A stretch of 64,000 nucleotides of DNA, from assembly GCF_042652185.1 (NCBI RefSeq), contig NZ_JBHSIX010000012.1; one strand, given 5' to 3'. Shown in pieces: positions 1-8,160 of the stretch. This DNA comes from Actinacidiphila fildesensis (lineage in GTDB: Bacteria; Actinomycetota; Actinomycetes; Streptomycetales; Streptomycetaceae). How positions within the stretch are numbered: the stretch's first letter is position 1; the number at the start of each line of letters is the position of its first letter. The notes under the pieces are model-generated. The model saw only the letters and a list, made by a program, of their open reading frames with translations, ran no database searches and was not told where the DNA came from. The position numbers were made by a program, and so were the translations under genes.

Positions 1-1
1 G

Positions 2-685
2 CTGGGTTCGTATCAGCAGGTGCCGCTCCTCAAGGTGCGGCTCGCCGACATGATCATCAACATCGGGGACGTCGAGGCGGGCGAGGCGATGCTCCGGGGG
101 GCGATCGAGGACGCCGACGAGCTCGGTCCCGTCGCGGGCGGCTCCGCCTTCTACGGACGGGTCCTGCTCTGCGCGCTGCTCGCCCGCCGGGGCGAACTCG
201 ACGAGGGCCACGCCCTCGTCGACCGGATGCTGGCCGTCCCGCCGACCGGCGTCCCGATGTTCGTCCAGGGAATGCTGCGCGGGATCAAGGGCTGGCTGAC
301 CTGCCGCAGCGGCGACCCCGAAGGGGGCATGGTGCTCCTGCGGCAGGGGCTCGACGAGCTGAGCAGCAGCGTGCTGACCGAGGTCATCGCCCCGCGGATC
401 GGCATGCTGCTGATTCCGGTGGCGGTGACGATCCTGGTCGCCCAGGCGTCCGCCGCACCCACCCCGCAGGTCAAGGAGACGATGGCGGCCCGGGCCGCCA
501 CCATGCTCGGCGCGCACGACCGGCTGCGGCCCACCGTCCCCTCCCCGCTGGAGAAGCTGGAACTGGCGGAGGGCCAGCGGGATCTGCGGGCGCTGATCGG
601 CGACGCCGCGTACGAGACGGCATACGCGGAGGGCGATGGCCTCTCCGCTCTGGAGACCATCGCCCTGATGCGTGACGGGGACTGA
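2..685 (+). CDS. C-terminal part of an AfsR/SARP- or LuxR-type large regulator (5' truncated)
   Basis: The reading frame is open to the left window edge, so only the last 227 residues are visible. They are alpha-helical, Ala/Leu/Gly-rich and TPR-like, with repeated helix pairs (for example around GDVEAGEAMLRGAIEDA and GELDEGHALVDRML). This is the kind of C-terminal sensor region found behind the BTAD or NB-ARC part of large Streptomyces AfsR/SARP and LuxR regulators. No DNA-binding or nucleotide-binding motif falls in the visible part, so the family call is an inference from helix pattern and genus. It converges on the ABC permease gene, and a hairpin (699-727) lies between the two stops. Confidence 0.5.
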   Translation: MGSYQQVPLLKVRLADMIINIGDVEAGEAMLRGAIEDADELGPVAGGSAFYGRVLLCALLARRGELDEGHALVDRMLAVPPTGVPMFVQGMLRGIKGWLTCRSGDPEGGMVLLRQGLDELSSSVLTEVIAPRIGMLLIPVAVTILVAQASAAPTPQVKETMAARAATMLGAHDRLRPTVPSPLEKLELAEGQRDLRALIGDAAYETAYAEGDGLSALETIALMRDGD

Positions 686-698
686 CACGGAGGTCGGT

Positions 699-727
699 CC
701 TGACCGGGCCGGCGGGTGCCGGTCAGG
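699..727. terminator. Hairpin between convergent genes
   Basis: The 9-bp arms CCTGACCGG and CCGGTCAGG are perfectly complementary around an 11-nt GC-rich loop. The structure sits downstream of the stop at 685 and overlaps the stop codon of the permease gene on the other strand, so it can serve both transcripts. There is no T tract, as is usual for Streptomyces terminators. Confidence 0.55.
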
Positions 728-1553
728 TCTTGTTGCGGAACTTCCGGACGGCCAGCGGCGCCGTCACCAGCGTGATGCCGACCGACCAGGCCAGGGTGAC
801 CAGGACCGAGTGGGCGACGGGCCCGCCGTTCATCAGGTTCCGGGCGGAGTCCGCCAGGTTGGACAGCGGATTGACATCGGTGAAGCTCTGCAGCCAGCCC
901 GGCATCGTCGTCGTCGGTGCGAAGATCGACGATCCGAACTGCAGCGGCATCAGGACGAGCATGGCCACCCCCTGTACGGCCTGCGCGGTCTTCATCGTCA
1001 GCCCGAGCAGGATGAAGATCCACATGAGTGAGGCTCCGAAGACCATCGAGAGCGCGACCGCGGCCAGCAGATGGAACACGGACGTCGAGATCGACAGGCC
1101 CAGGATGAATCCCATGACCAGCAGAATCGTGGTGGCGACCAGCATCCGGCCGATCTCCACGATGATCTTGGCGATCAGCACCGAGGAGCGGGCGATCGGC
1201 ATGGTGCGGAAGCGGTCCATCACACCGGTGCTGAAGTCCTGGTTGACGCCGGTGCCGACGGCCATCGAGATGTTCATGCCCATCATCGCCATCAGGCCGG
1301 GGATCACGTAGTTCACGTAGTCCTGCTGATGGCCCTTGCCGGAGATCGCGCCGCCGAAGACGAAGACGAACAGCAGCGTGAAGATGATCGGCATCAGCAC
1401 GGCGTCGAACATCGACTCCGGGTCTTCCTTGATCTGCAGCATGTTGCGGCGCGCGAGCGCCCCGATGTGCCGCAGATTGGCCCGGAACCCTATCCGGCCC
1501 TCATGGGACTGCGCCTTGGCGGGCGCGGTGGTGGTGATGACTGCGGCGCTCAT
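723..1553 (-). CDS. ABC-2 type exporter permease, DrrB family
   Basis: A 276-residue membrane protein with about six hydrophobic segments and the ABC-2 permease pattern seen in daunorubicin/oleandomycin exporters. It has a cytoplasmic N-terminus, the conserved stretch NYVIPGLMAM, and a late segment with the FAPTTTMPGWLQ turn followed by NPLSNLADSAR. The start was taken at the ATG at 1553 because it overlaps the upstream ATPase stop by 4 bp (ATGA). That spacing implies translational coupling and a two-protein transporter. Family members export hydrophobic drugs or lipids; the substrate cannot be told from the sequence. Confidence 0.85.
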   Translation of the reverse strand: MSAAVITTTAPAKAQSHEGRIGFRANLRHIGALARRNMLQIKEDPESMFDAVLMPIIFTLLFVFVFGGAISGKGHQQDYVNYVIPGLMAMMGMNISMAVGTGVNQDFSTGVMDRFRTMPIARSSVLIAKIIVEIGRMLVATTILLVMGFILGLSISTSVFHLLAAVALSMVFGASLMWIFILLGLTMKTAQAVQGVAMLVLMPLQFGSSIFAPTTTMPGWLQSFTDVNPLSNLADSARNLMNGGPVAHSVLVTLAWSVGITLVTAPLAVRKFRNKT

Positions 1554-2617
1554 GCCGCTACCCCCTGTTCTGCGTCGGACTTCTCGGTGGCGGACCCGGA
1601 CTGCTCGCCGGAAACGGACTGCCCGGCGCTGCCGGGCTGCCCGTCCTGGTCCGGCTTCTGGCCGGTGATGGAGAGGAACACCTCGTCCAGGCTGGGGAGA
1701 TGGGTCCCTATCCCGGCGATGCCGAAACCGCGGGTGCCCAGCAACCCGACCACCGCGGTCAGCTGCTCGTCGCTGAGGATCGGCACATTGAGCACGCCCT
1801 CCTCGCGGTCGACGGTGGAGCCGGCCACCCCGTCCAGCCCCGCGTCCGCGAGCGCCGCCGACATCGCGGGCAGCGTCACCGTGTCGATCGGCCGGATCTG
1901 CAGGGTCCGCCCGCCGACCTTGGCCTTGAGCTCGTCCACCCGGCCGTTGGCGATCACCCGGCCGCGGTCGATGACCGTCAGCTCGTCGGCGAGCTGCTCG
2001 GCCTCCTCCATGTACTGCGTGGTCAGCAGGACCGTCGCGCCCTCGGCGACCATCCGCTTGACCTCGGCCCACACCTCGTTGCGGGTGCGCGGGTCCAGGC
2101 CCGTCGTCGGCTCGTCCAGATAGAGCACCGACGGATTGCCGATCATGGAGGCCGCCAGGTCCAGCCGGCGCCGCATACCGCCGGAGTACCCGCTCGCCGG
2201 CCGCTTGGACGCCTCGGTGAGCGAGAACCGCTCCAGCAGCCCGTCGGCGCGGGACCGCGCGTCCTTGCGGGACAGATCGAGCAGCCGCCCGATCATGTAG
2301 AGGTTCTCCCAGCCGGAGAGCTTCTCGTCCACCGAGGCGTACTGCCCGGTCAGACCGATCACCCGGCGCAGCTGCCGCGGCTGCTTGAGTACGTCGTACC
2401 CGGCGACCCGGGCACTGCCCGCGTCCGGCTGGATCAGGGTGGACAGCACCCGTACCAGCGTCGTCTTCCCGGCCCCGTTCGGTCCCAGCACACCGAGCAC
2501 GGTGCCCTGCCGAACGTCGAGGTCGACACCGTCCAGGGCCTTCGTCTCGCCATAGTGCTTGACCAGCCCCCGTACCTCGACGGCGGCGCCCAACTTGTCA
2601 CTCTGTCGCGTCGTCAT
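1550..2617 (-). CDS. ABC exporter ATPase, DrrA (daunorubicin resistance) family
   Basis: 355 residues with a full nucleotide-binding domain: Walker A GPNGAGKT at 45-52, signature YSGGM at 144-148 and Walker B VLYLDEP at 164-170. A DrrA-type C-terminal domain follows (ELKAKVGGRTLQIRP region). It should energise the permease encoded directly downstream, forming an efflux pump for an amphiphilic compound. The last about 30 residues are Ser/Gln/Gly-rich and look like a disordered tail. The ATG at 2617 has no convincing Shine-Dalgarno, so a leaderless transcript is possible. Three 11-bp direct repeats lie 66-98 bp upstream. Confidence 0.9.
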   Translation of the reverse strand: MTTRQSDKLGAAVEVRGLVKHYGETKALDGVDLDVRQGTVLGVLGPNGAGKTTLVRVLSTLIQPDAGSARVAGYDVLKQPRQLRRVIGLTGQYASVDEKLSGWENLYMIGRLLDLSRKDARSRADGLLERFSLTEASKRPASGYSGGMRRRLDLAASMIGNPSVLYLDEPTTGLDPRTRNEVWAEVKRMVAEGATVLLTTQYMEEAEQLADELTVIDRGRVIANGRVDELKAKVGGRTLQIRPIDTVTLPAMSAALADAGLDGVAGSTVDREEGVLNVPILSDEQLTAVVGLLGTRGFGIAGIGTHLPSLDEVFLSITGQKPDQDGQPGSAGQSVSGEQSGSATEKSDAEQGVAA

Positions 2618-2682
2618 GCGTCAACAATGGCGGGCCCCGCTGACAGCGGACCGACACGCCACCGACACCGCCCCCACCGGGC

Positions 2683-2715
2683 TGACACGACGATCACACG
2701 GCGATGACACGGTGA
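2683..2715 (-). promoter_or_regulatory. Three 11-bp direct repeats upstream of drrAB-like operon
   Basis: On the + strand the units read TGACACGACGA, TCACACGGCGA and TGACACGGTGA without gaps. On the coding strand of the exporter they begin with the heptamers TCACCGT, TCGCCGT and TCGTCGT. An 11-bp spacing places each copy on one helix face, the geometry used by SARP-type activators. No -10 or -35 match was found that would prove the role. Confidence 0.35.
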
Positions 2716-2716
2716 T

Positions 2717-2736
2717 CGGCCGGCGACCGCCGGCCG
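2717..2736 (-). terminator. Hairpin directly after the anti-sigma factor gene
   Basis: Arms CGGCCGGC and GCCGGCCG form a perfect 8-bp stem with a 4-nt loop, beginning at the base next to the stop codon (2737-2739). It separates the sigma/anti-sigma operon from the downstream exporter operon on the same strand. Confidence 0.6.
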
Positions 2737-3531
2737 TCACGCGGTCGGAACGGAGACCAGGTGCTGCCCGGTGGAGGTGACGACGTCGAAGCCGGTGATG
2801 TCGGCGGGGGAGAGGCCTGCCGCACCCTGGACGGTGAGCGGTTCCGGCTGCGCGGTGGTGCCGTACCCGGCCGACGGAACCGACCAGGTGGCGACGGTCT
2901 GCCGGCTGCCGTCCCGGCCCACGGCCACCAGACTGCAGGTCAGCGGGCCGTTGACACCGGACAGCTTGAGATCGACCTGGGTGCCCCACTTCTTGCCGGT
3001 GACGCCGACCGTGGCACTGGCCCCGGTCGCCGGGTCGCCCGCCGTGAATTGCGCGGCGGCCGCCGGCGGCGCCCCGCTGTCCTGCTGGGTGACGAGGACC
3101 GCGACGGCCGAGCCGCCGAGGGCCAGCACTCCGCAGGCCGCCAGCGCGAGCACCAGCCGCCGGCCGCGGCCGGGCCGCCGCCTGGGACGGTGCGTCGCGA
3201 TCTGCTGGGCCGGCTGTACGGTCCGCTGGGCGTAGGGCTGCGCGGCGGGATCGGGGAACGGCTGCGGGAACGGCTGCCCCGCCGGTCGCGCGGACGTCGC
3301 GCCGGACGGCCACTCCCGCACGGGCTCCGGTACGCCGCCGCTCTGCCGCAGCTCACCGAGGAGCGGTACGAGTCCGCTCAGCTCGTCCAGCTGCCGTCCG
3401 CACTCCTCGCAGCCCGCGAGGTGCTGCTCGAAGCGCGTCATCGCGTCGTCGTCCAGCGCGCCGATGAGGTAGGCGCCGACGTCCAGGTGCGGGTCGGGGG
3501 GTGCCCCCGGTCCGGGTGCGTACTCCGTCAT
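2737..3531 (-). CDS. Anti-sigma factor, zinc-finger (ZAS, zf-HC2) family with membrane anchor
   Basis: 264 residues. The N-terminal domain carries the ZAS zinc motif H37-x3-C41-x2-C44 within the typical DVGAYLIGAL...FEQHLAGC context. A Pro-rich linker follows, then one transmembrane helix at about 126-147 preceded by an Arg cluster, and an extracytoplasmic domain of about 110 residues. This architecture sequesters an ECF sigma factor at the membrane until an envelope signal is sensed. Its start overlaps the sigma gene stop by 4 bp (3528-3531), which supports the pairing. Confidence 0.88.
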   Translation of the reverse strand: MTEYAPGPGAPPDPHLDVGAYLIGALDDDAMTRFEQHLAGCEECGRQLDELSGLVPLLGELRQSGGVPEPVREWPSGATSARPAGQPFPQPFPDPAAQPYAQRTVQPAQQIATHRPRRRPGRGRRLVLALAACGVLALGGSAVAVLVTQQDSGAPPAAAAQFTAGDPATGASATVGVTGKKWGTQVDLKLSGVNGPLTCSLVAVGRDGSRQTVATWSVPSAGYGTTAQPEPLTVQGAAGLSPADITGFDVVTSTGQHLVSVPTA

Positions 3532-4121
3532 GAGGTGGTCACCCCTCTCTCCTCCAGTGCGTTCCTGAGCGCCCGCAGGGCGTAGAACACCCTTGAGCGC
3601 ACCGTGCCGGGCGGTACGCCCAGCTCGTCCGCCGCCTCGGTCACCGTACGACCCGCGAAATACGTCTCGATCAGCACCTGCCGGTGCGCCTCGGTCAGAT
3701 CGCCGAGTGCGTCGGAGATCGTCATGAGCCGCAGCGACCGGTCGAGTTCGTCCTCGGCGGGCAGCAGGTCGAGCGCGGCCGGCGGCGCTTCGGGCGGACG
3801 GGACTGCCGGCTGCGATGGCCGTCGATCACGATACGTCGCGCGACCGTCACCAGCCAGGGCCGCAGCGAGCGAGCCGCCGGATCCAGCCGTCCCGCGCTC
3901 TTCCAGGCCCGCAGCAGCGTCTCCTGGACGACGTCCTCCGCCAGATACCGGTCACCACCCACCAGGTTCAGCACAAAGCCCAGCAGCGCGCCCGCGTGTT
4001 CGCGGTACAGCGCGCGCATGAATTCCTCTTCCGGGAGCGGCCCGGTGGGATCCCCGTCCACGGCGGCATCCTGTCGTACCCGGCGCCGCGGCGCGAGTGT
4101 CGGCGATGAGTGGTTCTGCAT
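3528..4121 (-). CDS. ECF RNA polymerase sigma factor
   Basis: 197 residues with region 2 at about 38-105 (AEDVVQETLLRAW and WLVTVARRIVIDGHR) and region 4 at about 132-185 (AHRQVLIETYFAGRTVTEAADELGV followed by the recognition helix). The N-terminal 30 residues are unconserved. The ATG overlaps the last base of the upstream lipoprotein stop (TGATG), and its own stop overlaps the anti-sigma ATG. Lipoprotein, sigma and anti-sigma are therefore one translationally coupled operon. The regulon is not visible here. Confidence 0.92.
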   Translation of the reverse strand: MQNHSSPTLAPRRRVRQDAAVDGDPTGPLPEEEFMRALYREHAGALLGFVLNLVGGDRYLAEDVVQETLLRAWKSAGRLDPAARSLRPWLVTVARRIVIDGHRSRQSRPPEAPPAALDLLPAEDELDRSLRLMTISDALGDLTEAHRQVLIETYFAGRTVTEAADELGVPPGTVRSRVFYALRALRNALEERGVTTS

Positions 4122-4672
4122 CAGTACCCGTTCGACCCGGTATCGGACGGTGTGGGCGTCTGCGCCGCACCGCCGGCCTTGGTGCCGTCGGGGGCCACCG
4201 CGAACCAGGTGCCGCCGACGCCCTGACCGTGCGTGTCGCCGGCCTTGGCGTCACCGCTGTAGCGGTAGAGCGGCCAGCCGCCGAGGGTGGCCTGCTTGCT
4301 GCCGTCGGCGCGGGTGACGGTGCCCACGAGGTTCTGGTCGACGCCCTTGACCGCGGTGTCCGACACCGCGGCGACGGGCGGCCAGATGGCCGCGCACTGT
4401 CCGGCGCAGTTGGACGTCGGCGGAGCGGCCTTGTCCTTGTCGAACCGGTAGAGCGTGAAGCCCTGCGCGTCCGTGACGATCGCGCCGAGCTTGGCGTCCT
4501 GCGCGGCCGCCAGCCCCGCGCCGGCGTTGGTCGACGCGGACGCGGCCGGGGGAGGCGGGGTGGTGTCGCCACTGCTGCCGGAATTCGAGGATCCGCATGC
4601 GCTGAGTGCCAGCAGTGCCGCGGCGGCGAAAGCTCCGGCCGCCGCCGTTCTGCTGGTGAGGGTGATAGGCAT
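4121..4672 (-). CDS. Secreted-repeat (COG4315) lipoprotein cotranscribed with an ECF sigma factor
   Basis: 183 residues with a lipoprotein signal peptide and lipobox LSAC (Cys26), a Pro/Ser/Ala-rich linker, then two copies of the COG4315 repeat. Copy 1 contains GFTLYRFDKD...CAGQCAAIWPPV and copy 2 GGWPLYRYSGD...GGTWFAV. The family function is unknown. Tandem copies are common in actinobacterial surface lipoproteins next to ECF operons, so a role in sensing is plausible. The start at 4672 was preferred over a further upstream in-frame ATG because GGGAAG lies just in front and the signal peptide then has normal length. Confidence 0.8.
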   Translation of the reverse strand: MPITLTSRTAAAGAFAAAALLALSACGSSNSGSSGDTTPPPPAASASTNAGAGLAAAQDAKLGAIVTDAQGFTLYRFDKDKAAPPTSNCAGQCAAIWPPVAAVSDTAVKGVDQNLVGTVTRADGSKQATLGGWPLYRYSGDAKAGDTHGQGVGGTWFAVAPDGTKAGGAAQTPTPSDTGSNGY

Positions 4673-4741
4673 GATGACTTCCCGTACTGTGCGGGGTTCG
4701 CCGCCGCTGGCGGCGCTCACCCTGTAGTACGCATCCCGGGC

Positions 4742-4777
4742 CCGGACGACTCACCCGCCGGCGAACGAGTCGTCCGG
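4742..4777 (-). terminator. Hairpin downstream of panB
   Basis: Arms CCGGACGACTC and GAGTCGTCCGG make a perfect 11-bp stem with a 14-nt loop, 22 nt after the panB stop and upstream of the lipoprotein start. Confidence 0.65.
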
Positions 4778-4798
4778 ATCCGGAACGGCTCCGCCCTG

Positions 4799-5662
4799 CT
4801 AGTGGAAGCTGTGCTCCTCGGCCGGGTACGCCCCGCCGGTCACGTCCTCGGCGAACGCCTTCGCCGCGTCACCCAGCGCCGAGCGCAGCTGCGCGTACTG
4901 CTTGACGAAGCGCGGCACGCGGTCGCCGGTCATGCCCGCCATGTCGGTCCACACCAGCACCTGGGCGTCGCACTCCGGCCCGGCGCCGATGCCGATGGTC
5001 GGGATGTGCAGCGACCGGGTGACCTCGGCGGCCAGTCCGGCCGGCACCAGCTCCAGGACGACCGCGAAGGCGCCCGCGTCCTGCGCCGCCTTGGCGTCGC
5101 GCAGCAGCTGGTGGGCGGCCTCGTCGCCGCGGCCCTGGACCCGGTAGCCCATGGCGTTGACGGACTGCGGGGTCAGTCCCAGGTGCGACATGACCGGGAT
5201 ACCGGACTGCACGATCAGCTCGGTCTGGGCCAGCGAGCGCTCGCCGCCCTCCAGCTTGACCGCCTGCACCCCGGCCTCCTTGACCAGCCGGGTCGCGCTG
5301 CGCAGCGCCTGGACCGGGCCTTCCTGGTAGGAGCCGAACGTGAGGTCGCCGACGATCAGGGCACGGCTGGTGCCGCGCACGACGGCTGCGGCCAGCATCG
5401 TCATCTGGTCCATGGTGACCGGGACGGTGGTGTCGTAGCCCAGGTGACAGTTGCCCATCGAGTCGCCGACCAGCAGCACCGGGATCCCGGCCTCGTCGAA
5501 GACGGAGGCGGTCACCGCGTCGTAGGCGGTGAGCATGGGCCACTTCTCGCCACGGTCCTTGGCGGCGGTGATGTCGCGGACGGTGATGCGGCGCGTGCCC
5601 GTGCCCCCGTACAGCGCGCGGACGCTGTCGGATTGCTTCTGGGCAGCCGGAATCTGCGTCAT
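4799..5662 (-). CDS. panB: 3-methyl-2-oxobutanoate hydroxymethyltransferase (ketopantoate synthesis)
   Basis: 287 residues spanning the whole PanB TIM barrel. Family motifs are visible: MLTAYDAVTASVFDEAGIPVLLVGDSMGN near the N-terminus with the Mg-binding Asp residues, KLEGG in the middle, and the GIGAGPECDAQVLVWTDM segment. It makes ketopantoate from alpha-ketoisovalerate and methylene-tetrahydrofolate, the first committed step to pantothenate and CoA. The start at 5662 has GAAGGAG at good spacing; an in-frame ATG at 5683 lacks one. It is monocistronic, with panC and panD not nearby. Confidence 0.95.
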   Translation of the reverse strand: MTQIPAAQKQSDSVRALYGGTGTRRITVRDITAAKDRGEKWPMLTAYDAVTASVFDEAGIPVLLVGDSMGNCHLGYDTTVPVTMDQMTMLAAAVVRGTSRALIVGDLTFGSYQEGPVQALRSATRLVKEAGVQAVKLEGGERSLAQTELIVQSGIPVMSHLGLTPQSVNAMGYRVQGRGDEAAHQLLRDAKAAQDAGAFAVVLELVPAGLAAEVTRSLHIPTIGIGAGPECDAQVLVWTDMAGMTGDRVPRFVKQYAQLRSALGDAAKAFAEDVTGGAYPAEEHSFH

Positions 5663-5776
5663 TGCAACGGCTCCTTCAGTCATCTCGAGGCACCCTGACG
5701 GCGTCCCCGGATCCCTTCCATGCTGGCACGTGCGGCCGCCTACGCAAAGAGCCCCCCTGTTTTTACCCCTGCTTTA

Positions 5777-5799
5777 CGATACGAGACGGTCCCGTATCG
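5777..5799 (+). promoter_or_regulatory. Candidate TetR operator in front of the MFS-TetR operon
   Basis: Inverted repeat with arms GATACGAGAC and GTCCCGTATC around a central G, extended by a C/G pair. There is one mismatch in ten positions per arm. It lies 23 bp upstream of the efflux gene start, where a bound dimer would block transcription of both pump and repressor. The TetR protein is encoded as the second gene. Confidence 0.65.
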
Positions 5800-5822
5800 G
5801 AAATGCGGGCTAGCGTGGAGCC

Positions 5823-7415
5823 ATGTCCATACCCTCGAGTCAGTCCCGAGCCATCCCCGAGGCGATCCACCGCCGCCGGTGGGCGATCCTCACCGTTCTG
5901 CTGTTCAGTCTCCTGGTGGTGGTGCTGGACAACTCGATCCTCAATGTGGCGATGAAGACGATCGCCCAGCCCGCCCCCACCGGCCTCGGGGCGACCCAGA
6001 GCCAGCTCGAGTGGGCGATCAACTCCTACACCCTGGTCTTCGCCGGGCTGCTGTTCACCGCGGGTCTGCTGGGTGACCGGCTGGGCCGCAAGAAGGTGCT
6101 GCTCTTCGGCATGCTCGTCTTCGGCATCGGCTCCGCGCTCTCCGCGGTGTCCGACTCGTCGGGGCAGCTCATCGCCTTCCGTGCGCTGATGGGCTTCGGT
6201 GGCGCGTTCATCATGCCCGCGACCCTCGCGATCATCATGAACGTCTTCGAGCGCGACGAGCAGCCCAAGGCCATCGGCATCTGGACCGGTGTGGTCGGGC
6301 TGGCCATCGCGATCGGCCCGATCACCGGCGGTGCGCTGCTGGAGCACTTCTGGTGGGGCTCTGTCTTCCTGATCAACGTGCCGATCGTGGCCGTCGCCCT
6401 GGTCGCGATGGTGATCCTGGTGCCCGACTCGAAGGACCCCGACCCGGGCCGTCTGGACCCCGTCGGCGTGCTGCTCTCCGTCGTCGGCCTGGTCGTGCTG
6501 ATCTACGGCATCATCAAGGGCGGCCAGCTCGGTGACTTCACCCGGCCCCAGGTCTGGCTGACGATACTGGCCGGCCTCGTGGTGATCGCCGGCTTCGTGG
6601 TCTATGAGAAGCGCAGCGACCACCCCGCCTTCGACGTCAACTACTTCCGCAACCGGCAGTTCTCGGCGTCGGTCGCCGCCATCGGCCTGGTCTTCTTCGC
6701 GCTCATGGGCGTGACGTTCTTCGTCGTCTTCTACACGCAGAGCGTGCGCGGCTACAGCGCCCTGGAGTCCGGCGTGCTGCTGCTGCCGCTGGCCGCCGCC
6801 CAGATGATCTTCGCGCCGCGCGCCCGGCTGGTCGTCGACCGGTTCGGCCCGCGTGCGGTGTGCGCGGCCGGGCTGGGGCTGACGGCCGTCGCGTTCCTCG
6901 GCTTCCTGCTGCTCGACCAGGACACCCCGATCTGGATCCTGGAAGTGATCTTCTTCCTGATGGGTACGGCGATGGCACACGTCATGCCGCCCGCCACCGT
7001 CATGATCATGTCGTCGCTGCCGCGGGAGAAGGCCGGCTCCGGATCCGCCGTCAACAACACCTTCCGGCAGGTCGGCGGCGCGCTCGGGGTGGCCATCCTC
7101 GGCTCGCTGCTCTCCACCACCTACCGGGACGGCATCGACAGCCACCTCTCCGGTGTCCCGGCGCCCGCCCGGCACGCGGCCGGTGAGTCCATCCAGGCGA
7201 CGCTCGGCGTCGCGGAGAACATGGGGCCCGCGGGCAAGGCCCTCGTCCAGCCCGCCAACAACGCCTTCATCCACGCCATGCACATCACCGCGATCGGGTC
7301 CGCGTCCGTCGCGGTCGTCGGCACCCTCGTGGTGCTGGCCTTCCTGCCGCGCAAGGACGCCGTGCCCGAGCAAGGCGGAGAGCGGGCTCCGGAGGCGGTC
7401 GGAGCGGAGCGATGA
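5823..7415 (+). CDS. MFS drug exporter, DHA2 (EmrB/QacA) family, 14 TM
   Basis: 530 residues with about 14 hydrophobic segments. Motif LDNSILNVAMKTI occupies TM1, and the MFS loop 2-3 signature GLLGDRLGRKKVLLFG and motif C region AIGPITGGALLEH are present. EmrB-type proteins use the proton gradient to expel cationic or amphiphilic drugs. The gene overlaps the downstream TetR start by 4 bp and follows the candidate TetR operator, the standard layout of an autoregulated multidrug pump. The substrate is unknown. Confidence 0.9.
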   Translation: MSIPSSQSRAIPEAIHRRRWAILTVLLFSLLVVVLDNSILNVAMKTIAQPAPTGLGATQSQLEWAINSYTLVFAGLLFTAGLLGDRLGRKKVLLFGMLVFGIGSALSAVSDSSGQLIAFRALMGFGGAFIMPATLAIIMNVFERDEQPKAIGIWTGVVGLAIAIGPITGGALLEHFWWGSVFLINVPIVAVALVAMVILVPDSKDPDPGRLDPVGVLLSVVGLVVLIYGIIKGGQLGDFTRPQVWLTILAGLVVIAGFVVYEKRSDHPAFDVNYFRNRQFSASVAAIGLVFFALMGVTFFVVFYTQSVRGYSALESGVLLLPLAAAQMIFAPRARLVVDRFGPRAVCAAGLGLTAVAFLGFLLLDQDTPIWILEVIFFLMGTAMAHVMPPATVMIMSSLPREKAGSGSAVNNTFRQVGGALGVAILGSLLSTTYRDGIDSHLSGVPAPARHAAGESIQATLGVAENMGPAGKALVQPANNAFIHAMHITAIGSASVAVVGTLVVLAFLPRKDAVPEQGGERAPEAVGAER

Positions 7416-8014
7416 GCGACGCCGGTACCGACGCCGTACCGCGCGGCCGCCCGCGCAGCGCCGCCGCCGACAGCGCGATCACCGAGACGGTGCTCCGGCT
7501 GCTGGAGGAGGGCGTCACGATCGGCGAGCTGTCCATCGAGGGCATCGCCCGTGACGCCGGGGTCGGCAAGGCCACCGTCTACCGGCGTTGGCCGGGCAAG
7601 AACGCGCTGTTGATGGACGTACTGAACTCGATCGACGAGCCGACGCCCGAACTGGCGGGCACCTCGGTACGGGACGACCTGGTCACCATGATCGACGCCA
7701 TCCGGCGGCGCGGTCTGGCCAAGCGCTCCTCGGCCGTGATGCGCAACATCCTCCTGCAGTTCCAGCAGGTCCCCGAGTTGTGGAAGCAGTACCACGACAC
7801 CGTGATCGTCACCCGGCGCGACGCCATGCTCGCGGTGCTGGAGCGCGGGGTGCGAACCGGCGAGATCCGTGCGGGACTCGACCTGGAACTGCTCGGCGAC
7901 ATCTTCGCCGGCCCGATGCTGAGCCGGGCCATGATGCGGCCGGGCGCGTCGCTGGAGGACGGTCTCTCGGAGCTGATCGTCGATACGGTCCTGGAGGGCG
8001 CGCGCCCGCGTTGA
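7412..8014 (+). CDS. TetR/AcrR-family repressor of the adjacent efflux pump
   Basis: 200 residues. The N-terminal helix-turn-helix is clear (TIGELSIEGIARDAGVGKATVYRRWPGKNALLMDVL), followed by an all-alpha ligand and dimerisation domain of the TetR_C type. The ATG overlaps the pump stop (ATGA), so pump and repressor are produced together. A repressor binding the palindrome at 5777-5799 would give ligand-induced derepression. The 3' end is unusual: the last three codons CCGCGTTGA are repeated immediately after the stop. Confidence 0.92.
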   Translation: MSDAGTDAVPRGRPRSAAADSAITETVLRLLEEGVTIGELSIEGIARDAGVGKATVYRRWPGKNALLMDVLNSIDEPTPELAGTSVRDDLVTMIDAIRRRGLAKRSSAVMRNILLQFQQVPELWKQYHDTVIVTRRDAMLAVLERGVRTGEIRAGLDLELLGDIFAGPMLSRAMMRPGASLEDGLSELIVDTVLEGARPR

Positions 8015-8023
8015 CCGCGTTGA
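8006..8023 (+). repeat. 9-bp tandem repeat containing the TetR stop codon
   Basis: CCGCGTTGA occurs twice in a row (8006-8014 and 8015-8023). The first copy is the end of the TetR gene including TGA; the second is downstream and repeats the stop in phase. Confidence 0.85.
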
Positions 8024-8049
8024 CCGATATGTACGCGTCTTGTCACAGG

Positions 8050-8090
8050 GGAAGGGGCGGCGGGTTCCGGTGGAACCCGCCGCCCCTTCC
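8050..8090 (+). terminator. Strong terminator hairpin after the TetR gene
   Basis: Two perfect 19-nt arms (8050-8068 and 8072-8090, first arm GGAAGGGGCGGCGGGTTCC) around a 3-nt loop. No T run follows. Confidence 0.85.
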
Positions 8091-8160
8091 GGCCCGTCGG
8101 TTCTTATGTCGATCCCTTAGGGTCGGCATGGCAATCGGCAAGGCAGTGAGGACCCCCCAT

